A stretch of DNA of 64,000 nt from an uncultured Bacteroides sp. (GTDB lineage Bacteria > Bacteroidota > Bacteroidia > Bacteroidales > Bacteroidaceae). The stretch spans positions 62,001 through 126,000 of the forward strand of contig CAMQVH010000004.1 in NCBI GenBank assembly GCA_947038155.1. The letters run 5' to 3'. The notes beneath the pieces were generated by a model that was not told the origin of the DNA, searched no databases, and saw nothing but the letters and a program-made list of their open reading frames with translations. This document shows, piece after piece, positions 45,455 to 54,015 of the stretch (position 1 is its first letter; each line of letters opens with the position of its first letter). The position numbers and the translations under genes were made by a program.

Positions 45455-46042
45455 ATGAATTTACCAGAAGTCTCTGAAAAACTAATCGAACAACTGAATC
45501 ACGGTAGCACCAAAGCATTTGATAAAATTTATCATACGTACTATTTATACCTGTGTGCGATAGCTGTTTACTATGTACATGACAAGAGAGTCGCCGGTGA
45601 AATAGTCAATGATGTCTTCGTTTCTTTCTGGCAGAATCGCCACCATATCACTTATCCTGCCCTTCCGTATCTTCGTCGGGCTATTCAGAATGCAAGTATC
45701 AGTTATTTGCGGTCTTCCGCTTTTAATGAGCGTATGATGACCGAGCAGATGGAGGAAATATGGGCTTTTCTTGAAAATCATATTCTTTCTTCCGACAATC
45801 CGTTACAGGCATTGGAAAGCAGCGAAATGAACGAGATCATTCTGCGGAAAGTAGAGGAGCTCCCTGCCAAATGCCGTGCTGTTTTTAAGGCAAGCCTGTA
45901 TGAAGGCAAGTCGTACAGTGAGATTGCGGAAGAGCAGAATATTAATGTCGCCACCGTCAGGGTGCAGATGAAAATTGCGCTGACTAAATTGCGCGAATCC
46001 CTTGGTACTCCCTATATGATAGCTATTTTGATGTTTCTCTAA
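45455..46042 (+). CDS. ECF-type RNA polymerase sigma factor
   Basis: A 195-residue sigma-70 family protein of the Bacteroidetes ECF type. Region 2 is FDKIYHTYYLYLCAIAVYYV with VNDVFVSFWQNRHHI, and region 4 is KCRAVFKASLYEGKSYSEIA with INVATVRVQMKIALTKLRES. The ATG at 45455 is chosen because the promoter sits just upstream; an in-frame ATG at 45425 would overlap the promoter. It lies upstream of a FecR anti-sigma gene and a SusC with an N-terminal signalling domain, so it should switch on this locus when the receptor is loaded. Confidence 0.93.
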   Translation: MNLPEVSEKLIEQLNHGSTKAFDKIYHTYYLYLCAIAVYYVHDKRVAGEIVNDVFVSFWQNRHHITYPALPYLRRAIQNASISYLRSSAFNERMMTEQMEEIWAFLENHILSSDNPLQALESSEMNEIILRKVEELPAKCRAVFKASLYEGKSYSEIAEEQNINVATVRVQMKIALTKLRESLGTPYMIAILMFL

Positions 46043-46119
46043 AAAAAACGGTTTTCTTTTAAACGTTTCTTTTTTTATTGCGTATCTAGTTATATACACC
46101 CATAGAAAAAGAACGGTTT

Positions 46120-47145
46120 ATGATAGAATATTACGATAAAGAAGAACTGGAATTACAGATTAGTAATTATTTGTCGGGCAATAGCACCGATGAAGAAAAA
46201 GAAACGTTGCTTGCCTTTCTGGCTTCCAATGAAGCAGCTGCCCGGACTTTCCGGGAAATGTCTGCCGTATGGGCACTTTCTTCCGTGCCGTCGTTTGCAG
46301 AAATAGAAAACTCCAATTTAGTGCAGATAAAGGAGAGAATGACTGCTCCTGTCTCTTCGAAGCCTGTCCGGAAGCTGATACCTGTCTGGCTGAAAGTGGC
46401 TGCCGCCGTTATCCTGCTGATCGGCTGCAACTATTTCTGGTATACGTATACGGAAAATCTGACGGAAGTATATACCAATGCCGATTCTCCTTACGAAATC
46501 AAGGTTCCTGCCGGATCGAGAACGAATATCGTTCTTCCTGACGGGACGGAGGTTTCTCTGAATGCAGGTTCTGTATTGCGCTATCACCGTGGTTTCGGTA
46601 TCCGCGAACGTAATGTGACGCTGGATGGCGAAGGATACTTCAAGGTAGCGAAAAATGCAGAGGTTCCCTTCTTTGTGAAGACGAACGATGTGCAGGTGCA
46701 GGTAGTCGGCACGGTATTCAATGTCCGTGCTTATGATGACGATAATTATGTGATGGTGTCTCTGCTGGAAGGCAGGGTGAATTTATCGGCGTCTGCTAAT
46801 TCCGTAATGAAATTATTCCCGAATGAGCAGGCACTGTATAACAAGAACACCGGACGCATGGAAAAGCTGAAGACCAATGCAAGTAAAGCCTGCGACTGGC
46901 TGGACGGCGGACTGACCTTCGAGAACGCTTCGTTCGCTGATATTGCCCATCGTCTGGAACGTAAATTCCAGGTGAAGATCAGCATAGAAAGCGAACGTCT
47001 GAAGGCCGAACACTTCTCCGGTTCCTTCGACAGCAATCAGAATATTTATGATATATTACACGAAATCAACGTTGAGAAACAATACACGTGGAAAGTCAGT
47101 GGTGACACCATCTTTATTACCGATAAAAGAAAGGGGGTAAGATAA
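46120..47145 (+). CDS. FecR-type anti-sigma factor
   Basis: A 341-residue single-span inner-membrane protein. The cytosolic part (1-85) contains the sigma-binding region, residues 88-108 (LKVAAAVILLIGCNYFWY) are the membrane span, and the periplasmic part has the FecR domain (about 113-215, VPAGSRTNIVLPDGTEVSLNAGS) followed by a DUF4974 domain (about 255-335, LERKFQVKISIES and DILHEINVEKQYTW). It holds the sigma factor until the STN domain of the SusC receptor signals through the periplasm. A 77-base gap follows the sigma gene. Confidence 0.93.
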   Translation: MIEYYDKEELELQISNYLSGNSTDEEKETLLAFLASNEAAARTFREMSAVWALSSVPSFAEIENSNLVQIKERMTAPVSSKPVRKLIPVWLKVAAAVILLIGCNYFWYTYTENLTEVYTNADSPYEIKVPAGSRTNIVLPDGTEVSLNAGSVLRYHRGFGIRERNVTLDGEGYFKVAKNAEVPFFVKTNDVQVQVVGTVFNVRAYDDDNYVMVSLLEGRVNLSASANSVMKLFPNEQALYNKNTGRMEKLKTNASKACDWLDGGLTFENASFADIAHRLERKFQVKISIESERLKAEHFSGSFDSNQNIYDILHEINVEKQYTWKVSGDTIFITDKRKGVR

Positions 47146-47240
47146 AAGGAAGGAGAAAGAAAATGGACACAGCCGATAGATATATCGGCAGTCCGCAGCT
47201 ACGATAAATAACTATATGTTAACCTTTAATAGTGATAAAA

Positions 47241-50200
47241 ATGAGATTGATAATAAGAAAAACATTATTGATGTTTCTGCTTTTGTCCCTAAGTAATGTC
47301 CTGACAGGTTTTCAACTTTCAGCACAGGAACAAAACAAGAAGTTCAGTGTCAAAGCAGATAACGTTACTTTGAAAGAAGCCATTGAAGTAGTCAGGAAGC
47401 AGGGAAATTATTCTTTTCTGATTCGCAATAACGACATTGACCTGAATAAGAAAGTCTCTGTGAACGTGGACAAGGGTACAATTAATGACGTGATGGCCCA
47501 ACTGCTGACCGGTACGGGGATCAGTTATGAAGTGAACGGAAACCGGGTGGTCATATTCCATGCCGCAGTGCCTGAAAAGGAACAGGGAAAAGCGTTTGTC
47601 CTGAAAGGCAAAGTGACCGATCCTTCGGGTGAAGGAGTGATTGGTGCCAATGTGAAAGTGCTGAATTCTACGGAAGGTACGATTACGGATATGGATGGAA
47701 ACTTTTCTCTGTCGGTGACTCCGAATGCACGATTATCCGTGTCTTATATCGGATATGCTACGCAGGAAGTCGTTGTCAAAAATCAGACTCCTTTGCACAT
47801 TGCTCTGAAAGAAGACAGCCGTCTGATTGACGAAGTGGTGGTAGTAGGCTACGGTGTACAGAAGAAAGCGAATCTGACCGGTGCGGTAAGCAGCGTGAAG
47901 ATGGATGAAGTATTGGGAGACCGTCCGGTAGTGTCGGTCAGCGATGCCTTGAAAGGTGCGATGCCCGGTTTGCAGATTACGGGTAACTCCGGTAGACCAG
48001 GAGAGGAAATGAGTTTCAATATCCGTGGTGTCAACAGTCTGGATAAGAATGGCAAACCGTTGGTTCTGGTGGATAACGTAGAAATGGATATCAATATGCT
48101 CGATCCGAATGATATTGAATCAGTAACGGTCTTGAAAGATGCTGCTTCTTCGGCTATCTACGGGGCACGTGCCGCATTTGGCGTCATTCTGATTACGACA
48201 AAGAAAGGATCGGATTCAACCAGGCTTTCTATTAATTATTCTAACAATTTCTCATTTAGCAGACCTGCCAATATGCCTCGTAAGGCAACACCGCTTCAGA
48301 CGGTGCAGGCTTATAAAGACATGGGAACCATCAACTATCAGAGTGGACAGAATGTGGATACGTGGCTGGATTTATTAAAAGAATACAATGCCAATCCTTC
48401 GGCTTATCCCGATGGGTATGCAATGGTGGACGGATTGCGCTATAGTCTGGCAGAAACCAATCTGTTTGATGATATGATGGAGACCGGTTTCCAGCAGACG
48501 CACAATCTTTCTGTAGGTGGCGGCACGAAAGATATATCTTATCGTTTCTCTTTCGGTATGGTCGATGAGAATGGAGTGCTGGCCTCGGACAAGGATGCGT
48601 ATAAACGTTACAATGTGTCTTCTTATATCCGTTCGGACGTATTCTCATGGATTACTCCGGAACTGGATATCAAATATACGAACTCGAAATCAGAATTGCC
48701 GGAGACTTCGGGAGGATATGGAATCTGGGGAGCAGCCGTTGCCTTCCCGTCTTATTTCCCTACCGGAACAATGAATATCGACGGAGAAGAACTACCGATT
48801 AATACTCCCCGGAATCTGATTAATCTTGCTTATCCGACGACTATCCAGAAAAACAATATCCGTATCTTCGGAAAGGTGACGATTACTCCTTTGAAGAACG
48901 TCAAACTGGTGGGTGAATATACATACAACCATCTGAGTAATGAAAAGACCAAGTTTGAAAAGAAGTTCTATTATGCCCACGGAGGTAACTTTGTGAAAGA
49001 GACTTCGACGGCAAACTCTAAGTATGAAAACTCCAACGGCATTACCGATTATAATGCCCTGAACTTCTACGGAAACTACAATAACACATGGGGCAAGCAT
49101 GAAGTCACCGTGATGGGAGGTTTCAATCAGGAGAGCAGTGACTATCGCTATGCGGAAATGTCGCGTATGAACATGATTAACGAAGACCTTCCTTCTATAT
49201 CGCAGGCTACAGGAGATTATTTCGCTAAAGATAAATTCGAACGCTATACAGTAAGAGGATTATTCTATCGTATCAACTACTCCTTTGCCGGCAAATATCT
49301 GATTGAAACGAACGGACGCTATGACGGCTCTTCCAAATTTCCGAAAGACAGTCGCTTCGGTTTCTTTCCTTCCGTCTCTGCCGGATGGCGTGTGAGCGAA
49401 GAAGCGTTTATGAAACCGTTGACATCCGTATTGTCTAACTTAAAATTGCGTGCTTCGTGGGGTAATATCGGCAATCAAAGTATCACTCCTTACGCTTATA
49501 TTCCGGGTATGGATGCCGAGCAGGCTTACTGGACCGTTTCGGGTATCAAGGTAACCACCCTTAAACCTGCCGCATTGGTTAGTAACAGTTTTACCTGGGA
49601 GAAAGTGACGACTGTCGATGTCGGTTTTGATCTGGGTTTATTGAACAACAGGCTGAATCTTGTATTCGACTGGTATCGTCGTGATACGAAAGGTATGCTC
49701 GCTCCGGGAGCGGAATTACCGGCTGTGCTGGGTGCAAGTGCTCCTTTGCAGAATACTGCCGATCTTCGTTCCAAAGGATGGGAGATCACTGTAGACTGGA
49801 ATGATCAGATCGGAAAAGTGAAATACAATCTGGGCTTCAACCTTTATGATGCTAAAACCAAGATTACCAAGTATAATAACGAGACAGGTCTCTTCGGCAA
49901 GGATAAGAACGATAAAGATACTTACCGTGTAGGTATGGAACTGGGTGAAATCTGGGGGTATGTTACCGACCGCCTGTATACTGTTGATGATTTTGATGCC
50001 GATGGCAAGCTGAAAGCAGGCATTCCAAAAGTGGAAGGCTACAATCCGAATCCGGGTGATATCCTGTATAAAGATCTGGATGACAACGATATTATCAACG
50101 GAGGTACAAGTACGACGAAAGATCCGGGCGACCGTAAGATCATCGGTAATAGTACCCGTCGTTATCAGTATGGCATCCACGGTGGTGCAAACTGGAAGGG

Positions 50201-50657
50201 GGTCTCTTTATCTTTCCTGTTGCAGGGAGTAGGCAAACGTGATTTGTGGATTATGAATGACTTGTTCTATCCGCACTATGACGCATGGACGACGGTATAT
50301 GACACACAACTGAATTACTGGACGCCGGAGCGCACAGACAGCTATTTCCCCCGTCTGTATGAGAAAGCTGCCGGAAATACAGCTGCCAATACACGTATTC
50401 AGACCCGTTATCTGCAGGATGGTTCCTACCTGAGTATCCGGAACATCACCTTATCTTATAATTTCCCGTCCAAGTGGATGACTAAGATCGGTGTCAATAA
50501 TCTGGCTGTCTTCTTTAGCGGTGAGAATCTTTATACATTCGATCATTTGCCGAAAGGACTCGATCCGGAACGTTCGGTAACGGATGACTTGGGACAACGC
50601 GGTTTTACCTATCCGTATATGCGGCAGTATTCGTTTGGTATCAACCTTTCATTCTGA
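47241..50657 (+). CDS. SusC-like TonB-dependent receptor with STN signalling domain
   Basis: A 1138-residue outer-membrane transporter. After the signal peptide comes a secretin/TonB N-terminal (STN) domain (about 35-105, KFSVKADNVTLKEAIEVV), then a carboxypeptidase-regulatory-like domain (about 118-200, GKVTDPSGEGVIGANVKV), a TonB-box/plug region (DEVVVVGYGVQKKANLTGAV, SINMLDPN-type DIESVTVLKDAASSAIYGARA) and a 22-stranded barrel to the C-terminal Phe. The STN domain is the hallmark of receptors that signal to FecR/ECF pairs. Start at 47241 gives a good signal sequence; an alternative ATG lies 9 bases upstream. Confidence 0.96.
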   Translation: MRLIIRKTLLMFLLLSLSNVLTGFQLSAQEQNKKFSVKADNVTLKEAIEVVRKQGNYSFLIRNNDIDLNKKVSVNVDKGTINDVMAQLLTGTGISYEVNGNRVVIFHAAVPEKEQGKAFVLKGKVTDPSGEGVIGANVKVLNSTEGTITDMDGNFSLSVTPNARLSVSYIGYATQEVVVKNQTPLHIALKEDSRLIDEVVVVGYGVQKKANLTGAVSSVKMDEVLGDRPVVSVSDALKGAMPGLQITGNSGRPGEEMSFNIRGVNSLDKNGKPLVLVDNVEMDINMLDPNDIESVTVLKDAASSAIYGARAAFGVILITTKKGSDSTRLSINYSNNFSFSRPANMPRKATPLQTVQAYKDMGTINYQSGQNVDTWLDLLKEYNANPSAYPDGYAMVDGLRYSLAETNLFDDMMETGFQQTHNLSVGGGTKDISYRFSFGMVDENGVLASDKDAYKRYNVSSYIRSDVFSWITPELDIKYTNSKSELPETSGGYGIWGAAVAFPSYFPTGTMNIDGEELPINTPRNLINLAYPTTIQKNNIRIFGKVTITPLKNVKLVGEYTYNHLSNEKTKFEKKFYYAHGGNFVKETSTANSKYENSNGITDYNALNFYGNYNNTWGKHEVTVMGGFNQESSDYRYAEMSRMNMINEDLPSISQATGDYFAKDKFERYTVRGLFYRINYSFAGKYLIETNGRYDGSSKFPKDSRFGFFPSVSAGWRVSEEAFMKPLTSVLSNLKLRASWGNIGNQSITPYAYIPGMDAEQAYWTVSGIKVTTLKPAALVSNSFTWEKVTTVDVGFDLGLLNNRLNLVFDWYRRDTKGMLAPGAELPAVLGASAPLQNTADLRSKGWEITVDWNDQIGKVKYNLGFNLYDAKTKITKYNNETGLFGKDKNDKDTYRVGMELGEIWGYVTDRLYTVDDFDADGKLKAGIPKVEGYNPNPGDILYKDLDDNDIINGGTSTTKDPGDRKIIGNSTRRYQYGIHGGANWKGVSLSFLLQGVGKRDLWIMNDLFYPHYDAWTTVYDTQLNYWTPERTDSYFPRLYEKAAGNTAANTRIQTRYLQDGSYLSIRNITLSYNFPSKWMTKIGVNNLAVFFSGENLYTFDHLPKGLDPERSVTDDLGQRGFTYPYMRQYSFGINLSF

Positions 50658-50686
50658 TTGTTTCACTATTTAAAAGAGTAATTGTT

Positions 50687-52492
50687 ATGAAGAAATATAT
50701 ACTGGGTACGGGCATTAGTCTCTGTTTGCTGATGTCGTCTTGTTTGAATGACTCTTTTCTGGAAGTTTATCCGAAAGGACAACAGACGGAAGCGACAGTC
50801 TTTACTACCTATGATAACTTCAAAACGTATGCATGGGGATTATATAATGTATTCTTCGGATATACGTATGATACGGGGCAGACGGACGAAATATTCCGCG
50901 GAGATTTTGAGTCGGACAATATGATCAAAGGTTTGTCCGGATATGAAGGGCAGTGGGCATACCAGAAGGCGAAGGCAACAGATGAAGTCAAGGAATGGGA
51001 TTACGACTATATCCGCCGGGTAAATCTGATGCTGGACAATATCGATGGTTCGCAGATGAATGATACGGAGAAGGAGCACTGGCGCAGTGTCGGCTATTTC
51101 TTCCGTTCATATAAATACTTTCAGATGCTTTCCCGCTTTGGAGATATCCCTTGGGTGGAGAATGCGTTGAAAGAAGACAGTCCGGAACTGTATGGCAAAC
51201 GGGATAGTCGCGATCTGGTGGCTTCGAATATCCTGTCCAATCTGAAATATGCGGAGACACATATCGGTGCGGACGATGGCAAAAACACCATTGGTATATC
51301 TGTGGTGCAGGCACTTATTTCCCGTTTTGCCTTGTTCGAGGGTACTTGGCGGAAGTATCATGGATTGTCTGATGCCGAGACTTACTTGAAAGAGTGTGTA
51401 CGTGCGTCGGAAGAAGTCTTGAAGGTTTATCCGAATGTACATCCACAGTATGACGAGCTTTTCAATTTGGAGTCTTTGGATGGGGTGACGGGCATTATCT
51501 TGTATAAAGCCTATGAAACCGGTCAGTTGATGCATGGCCTGACACGTATGGTGCGTACCGGTGAATCTTATATTGAGGCGACAAAGGATGCGGTAGACAG
51601 TTATCTGTGTACGGATGGTCGTCCGGTAAGTACTACCACCAGTCGGTATGGCGGTGATAAGGAGATTTACGGACAGTTCCGTGACCGTGACTACCGGTTG
51701 TATCTGACGATATGTCCTCCCTATATGGTAAAGAAAGAAAATGGTCCGAGCACGGCCGATTGGAAATATACGGATGATGGGCAGGACAGAGAGTTTATAG
51801 ATCTTCTTGCTACAATCTCCGGTGAGACTTATCATCGTTTGCCGTCTTCCAACTTCAAAGGATTCACGGTGCAGGGACAGCCGCACTTCAAGAATCAGAA
51901 TTGGGGACAGGGCTGGAATGCTTCTCAAATGGGATTCTGGGTATGGAAGTACTATAATACGCATACCGTAGCTACCAATGCCAATGGGGTGAATACGACG
52001 GATGCGCCTTTGTTCCGTGTAGGAGAGGTGATGGTGAATTATGCCGAAGCCATGTGCGAATTAGGTAAATTTGATCAGACGGCTGCCGATAAATCCATTA
52101 ATAAACTTCGTTCACGTGGGCATGTAGCGAAAATGACGGTCGAAGACATTACGGATGATTTTGATACGGCCCGTGATCCTTCCGTTCCTGCTCTTCTGTG
52201 GGAGGTACGCAGGGAGAGACGTGTGGAACTGATGGGGGAAGGATTCCGTCTGGACGACCTCCGCAGATGGAAGAAAGGAGACTATGTCAATAAACGCCCG
52301 TTGGGAGTATATGTGACGGGAGCTTCGGCTAAAAATCTGAAAGTGACCGGCGGACCGAGCAATGACGAAGGGTATGTTTACTTCTTTGACGCTCCGCTCG
52401 GATGGCAGGAACATTATTACTTGTATCCGCTGCCTCTGAAGCAACTGGCACTGAATACGAATCTGGAACAGAATCCGGTATGGACTAAATAA
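50687..52492 (+). CDS. SusD/RagB-like outer-membrane glycan-binding lipoprotein
   Basis: A 601-residue surface lipoprotein that caps the SusC barrel and captures glycan. Lipobox MSSC with Cys19. The N-terminal SusD-like domain includes YPKGQQTEATVFTTYDN and VNLMLDNIDGSQMND. Typical later blocks are RSYKYFQMLSRFGDIPWV, the RVGEVMVNYAEAMCELG signature and the C-terminal WEVRRERRVELMGEGFRLDDLRRW. It follows SusC by 29 bases, as usual for these pairs. Confidence 0.95.
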   Translation: MKKYILGTGISLCLLMSSCLNDSFLEVYPKGQQTEATVFTTYDNFKTYAWGLYNVFFGYTYDTGQTDEIFRGDFESDNMIKGLSGYEGQWAYQKAKATDEVKEWDYDYIRRVNLMLDNIDGSQMNDTEKEHWRSVGYFFRSYKYFQMLSRFGDIPWVENALKEDSPELYGKRDSRDLVASNILSNLKYAETHIGADDGKNTIGISVVQALISRFALFEGTWRKYHGLSDAETYLKECVRASEEVLKVYPNVHPQYDELFNLESLDGVTGIILYKAYETGQLMHGLTRMVRTGESYIEATKDAVDSYLCTDGRPVSTTTSRYGGDKEIYGQFRDRDYRLYLTICPPYMVKKENGPSTADWKYTDDGQDREFIDLLATISGETYHRLPSSNFKGFTVQGQPHFKNQNWGQGWNASQMGFWVWKYYNTHTVATNANGVNTTDAPLFRVGEVMVNYAEAMCELGKFDQTAADKSINKLRSRGHVAKMTVEDITDDFDTARDPSVPALLWEVRRERRVELMGEGFRLDDLRRWKKGDYVNKRPLGVYVTGASAKNLKVTGGPSNDEGYVYFFDAPLGWQEHYYLYPLPLKQLALNTNLEQNPVWTK

Positions 52493-52513
52493 TTTTTTGA
52501 GTGAAAACAGAGG

Positions 52514-52548
52514 CAAGACCTGTAATATTTTGTATATTGCAGGTCTTG
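52514..52548 (+). repeat. Hairpin between susD-like and sulfatase genes
   Basis: A 14-bp stem with one G-T pair (CAAGACCTGTAATA at 52514-52527 and its partner at 52535-52548) and a 7-base loop. No T-tract follows, so it is not a standard terminator. Partial termination or RNA stabilisation is possible. Confidence 0.6.
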
Positions 52549-52565
52549 AAAATTTAAACTATAAA

Positions 52566-54014
52566 ATGAAGAACGCTATTTCGGTAAAATATACCCTTCT
52601 TTGCGGGACAGCTTGCTGTATGGTCTCTGCTGTGCAGGCGCAGCGCAATGTCTCCGATGTTTCCAGAATGAATGTTCTTTTTCTGATGGCTGACGATATG
52701 CGTCCCGAACTGGGTTGTTACGGAGTGGAGGCGGTCAAGACTCCGAATATGGATCGTCTGGCATCGAGCGGAGTCTTGTTTCAGAACGCATATTGCAATG
52801 TTCCGGTGAGTGGCGCTTCCCGTGCCAGCCTCTTGACAGGCGTATATCCTCACTATCCCGATCGTTTTGTGAATTTCTCGGCTTATGCCAGCAAGGATTG
52901 TCCGGAGGCGATACCTCTTTCCGGATGGTTTACAAAGAATGGTTATCATACGGTTTCGGATGGCAAAGTTTTTCACCACATGAGCGATCATGCTGCATCG
53001 TGGAGCGAACCTCCCTACCGGAATCATCCGGATGGATACGATGTCTATTGGGCGGAATATAATAAATGGGAACTTTGGATGAACTCAGAATCAGGCAAGA
53101 CGATCAATCCCAAGACTATGCGCGGACCGTTTTGCGAGTCAGCGGATGTTCCGGATACGGCATACGATGACGGAAAACTGGCGGAACGTGCCATTCGCGA
53201 CCTGCGGCGTATGAAAGAAATGAACAAGCCGTTTTTCCTGGCTTGCGGATTTTGGAAACCTCATTTGCCGTTTAATGCCCCGAAGAAATATTGGGATTTG
53301 TATAAGCGGGAAGAGATACCTTTGGCTCCCAACCGTTTCAGACCGGAAGGCTTGCCGGAACAAGTCCGTAATTCGAGTGAGATATATGCTTATGCACGGG
53401 TGACTGATACGGGGGATGCCGATTTTCAGCGGGAAGTGAAGCATGGATATTATGCTTGCCTGAGCTATGTGGATGCACAAATCGGAAAAGTGCTGGATGC
53501 TCTGGATGAGTTAGGCCTGGCGGAGAATACGATTGTGGTACTGTTGGGAGATCACGGCTGGAATCTGGGCGAACATGATTTTGTGGGTAAACATAATCTG
53601 ATGGACCGTTCTACTCATGTGCCGTTGATTATCCGTGTGCCCGGAATGAAAAAAGGAAAGACCCGGTCGATGGTTGAGTTTGTGGATTTGTATCCTACTT
53701 TGTGCGAGTTATGTCAGATTCCTCAACCTGGAGAACAGTTGGATGGACAGAGCTTTGCGAAAGTATTCAGTAATCTGAAGGCTAAGACGAAGGATGAAGT
53801 CTATATTCAGTGGGAAGGGGGAGACAATGCGGTTGACCAACGTTTTAGTTATGCCGAATGGATGAAAGGGGACGTGAAGAAAGCAAGTATGCTGTTCGAT
53901 CATCGGATAGATAAAGAAGAAAACAAAAATAGAGTCAATGAGAAAAAATATAAGAGTAAAGTTGAATCACTCTCTTCTTTTATCAAAGTGAAGAAATCAT
54001 CATTAAAAAAATAA
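52566..54014 (+). CDS. Ser-type sulfatase (iduronate-2-sulfatase-like)
   Basis: A 482-residue secreted sulfatase of the S1 family. Signal peptide ends near AVQAQ. Metal residues Asp43/Asp44 lie in MADDMRPELG. The catalytic motif is Ser82 in SGASRASLLTG (S-x-A-x-R), so Ser is converted to formylglycine by an anaerobic sulfatase-maturating enzyme. Later GDHGWNLGEHDF and HVPLIIRVPG match iduronate sulfatase-like S1 members. The C-terminus ends with a Lys/Ser-rich tail. The exact substrate position is not known from sequence alone. Confidence 0.9.
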   Translation: MKNAISVKYTLLCGTACCMVSAVQAQRNVSDVSRMNVLFLMADDMRPELGCYGVEAVKTPNMDRLASSGVLFQNAYCNVPVSGASRASLLTGVYPHYPDRFVNFSAYASKDCPEAIPLSGWFTKNGYHTVSDGKVFHHMSDHAASWSEPPYRNHPDGYDVYWAEYNKWELWMNSESGKTINPKTMRGPFCESADVPDTAYDDGKLAERAIRDLRRMKEMNKPFFLACGFWKPHLPFNAPKKYWDLYKREEIPLAPNRFRPEGLPEQVRNSSEIYAYARVTDTGDADFQREVKHGYYACLSYVDAQIGKVLDALDELGLAENTIVVLLGDHGWNLGEHDFVGKHNLMDRSTHVPLIIRVPGMKKGKTRSMVEFVDLYPTLCELCQIPQPGEQLDGQSFAKVFSNLKAKTKDEVYIQWEGGDNAVDQRFSYAEWMKGDVKKASMLFDHRIDKEENKNRVNEKKYKSKVESLSSFIKVKKSSLKK

Positions 54015-54015
54015 T

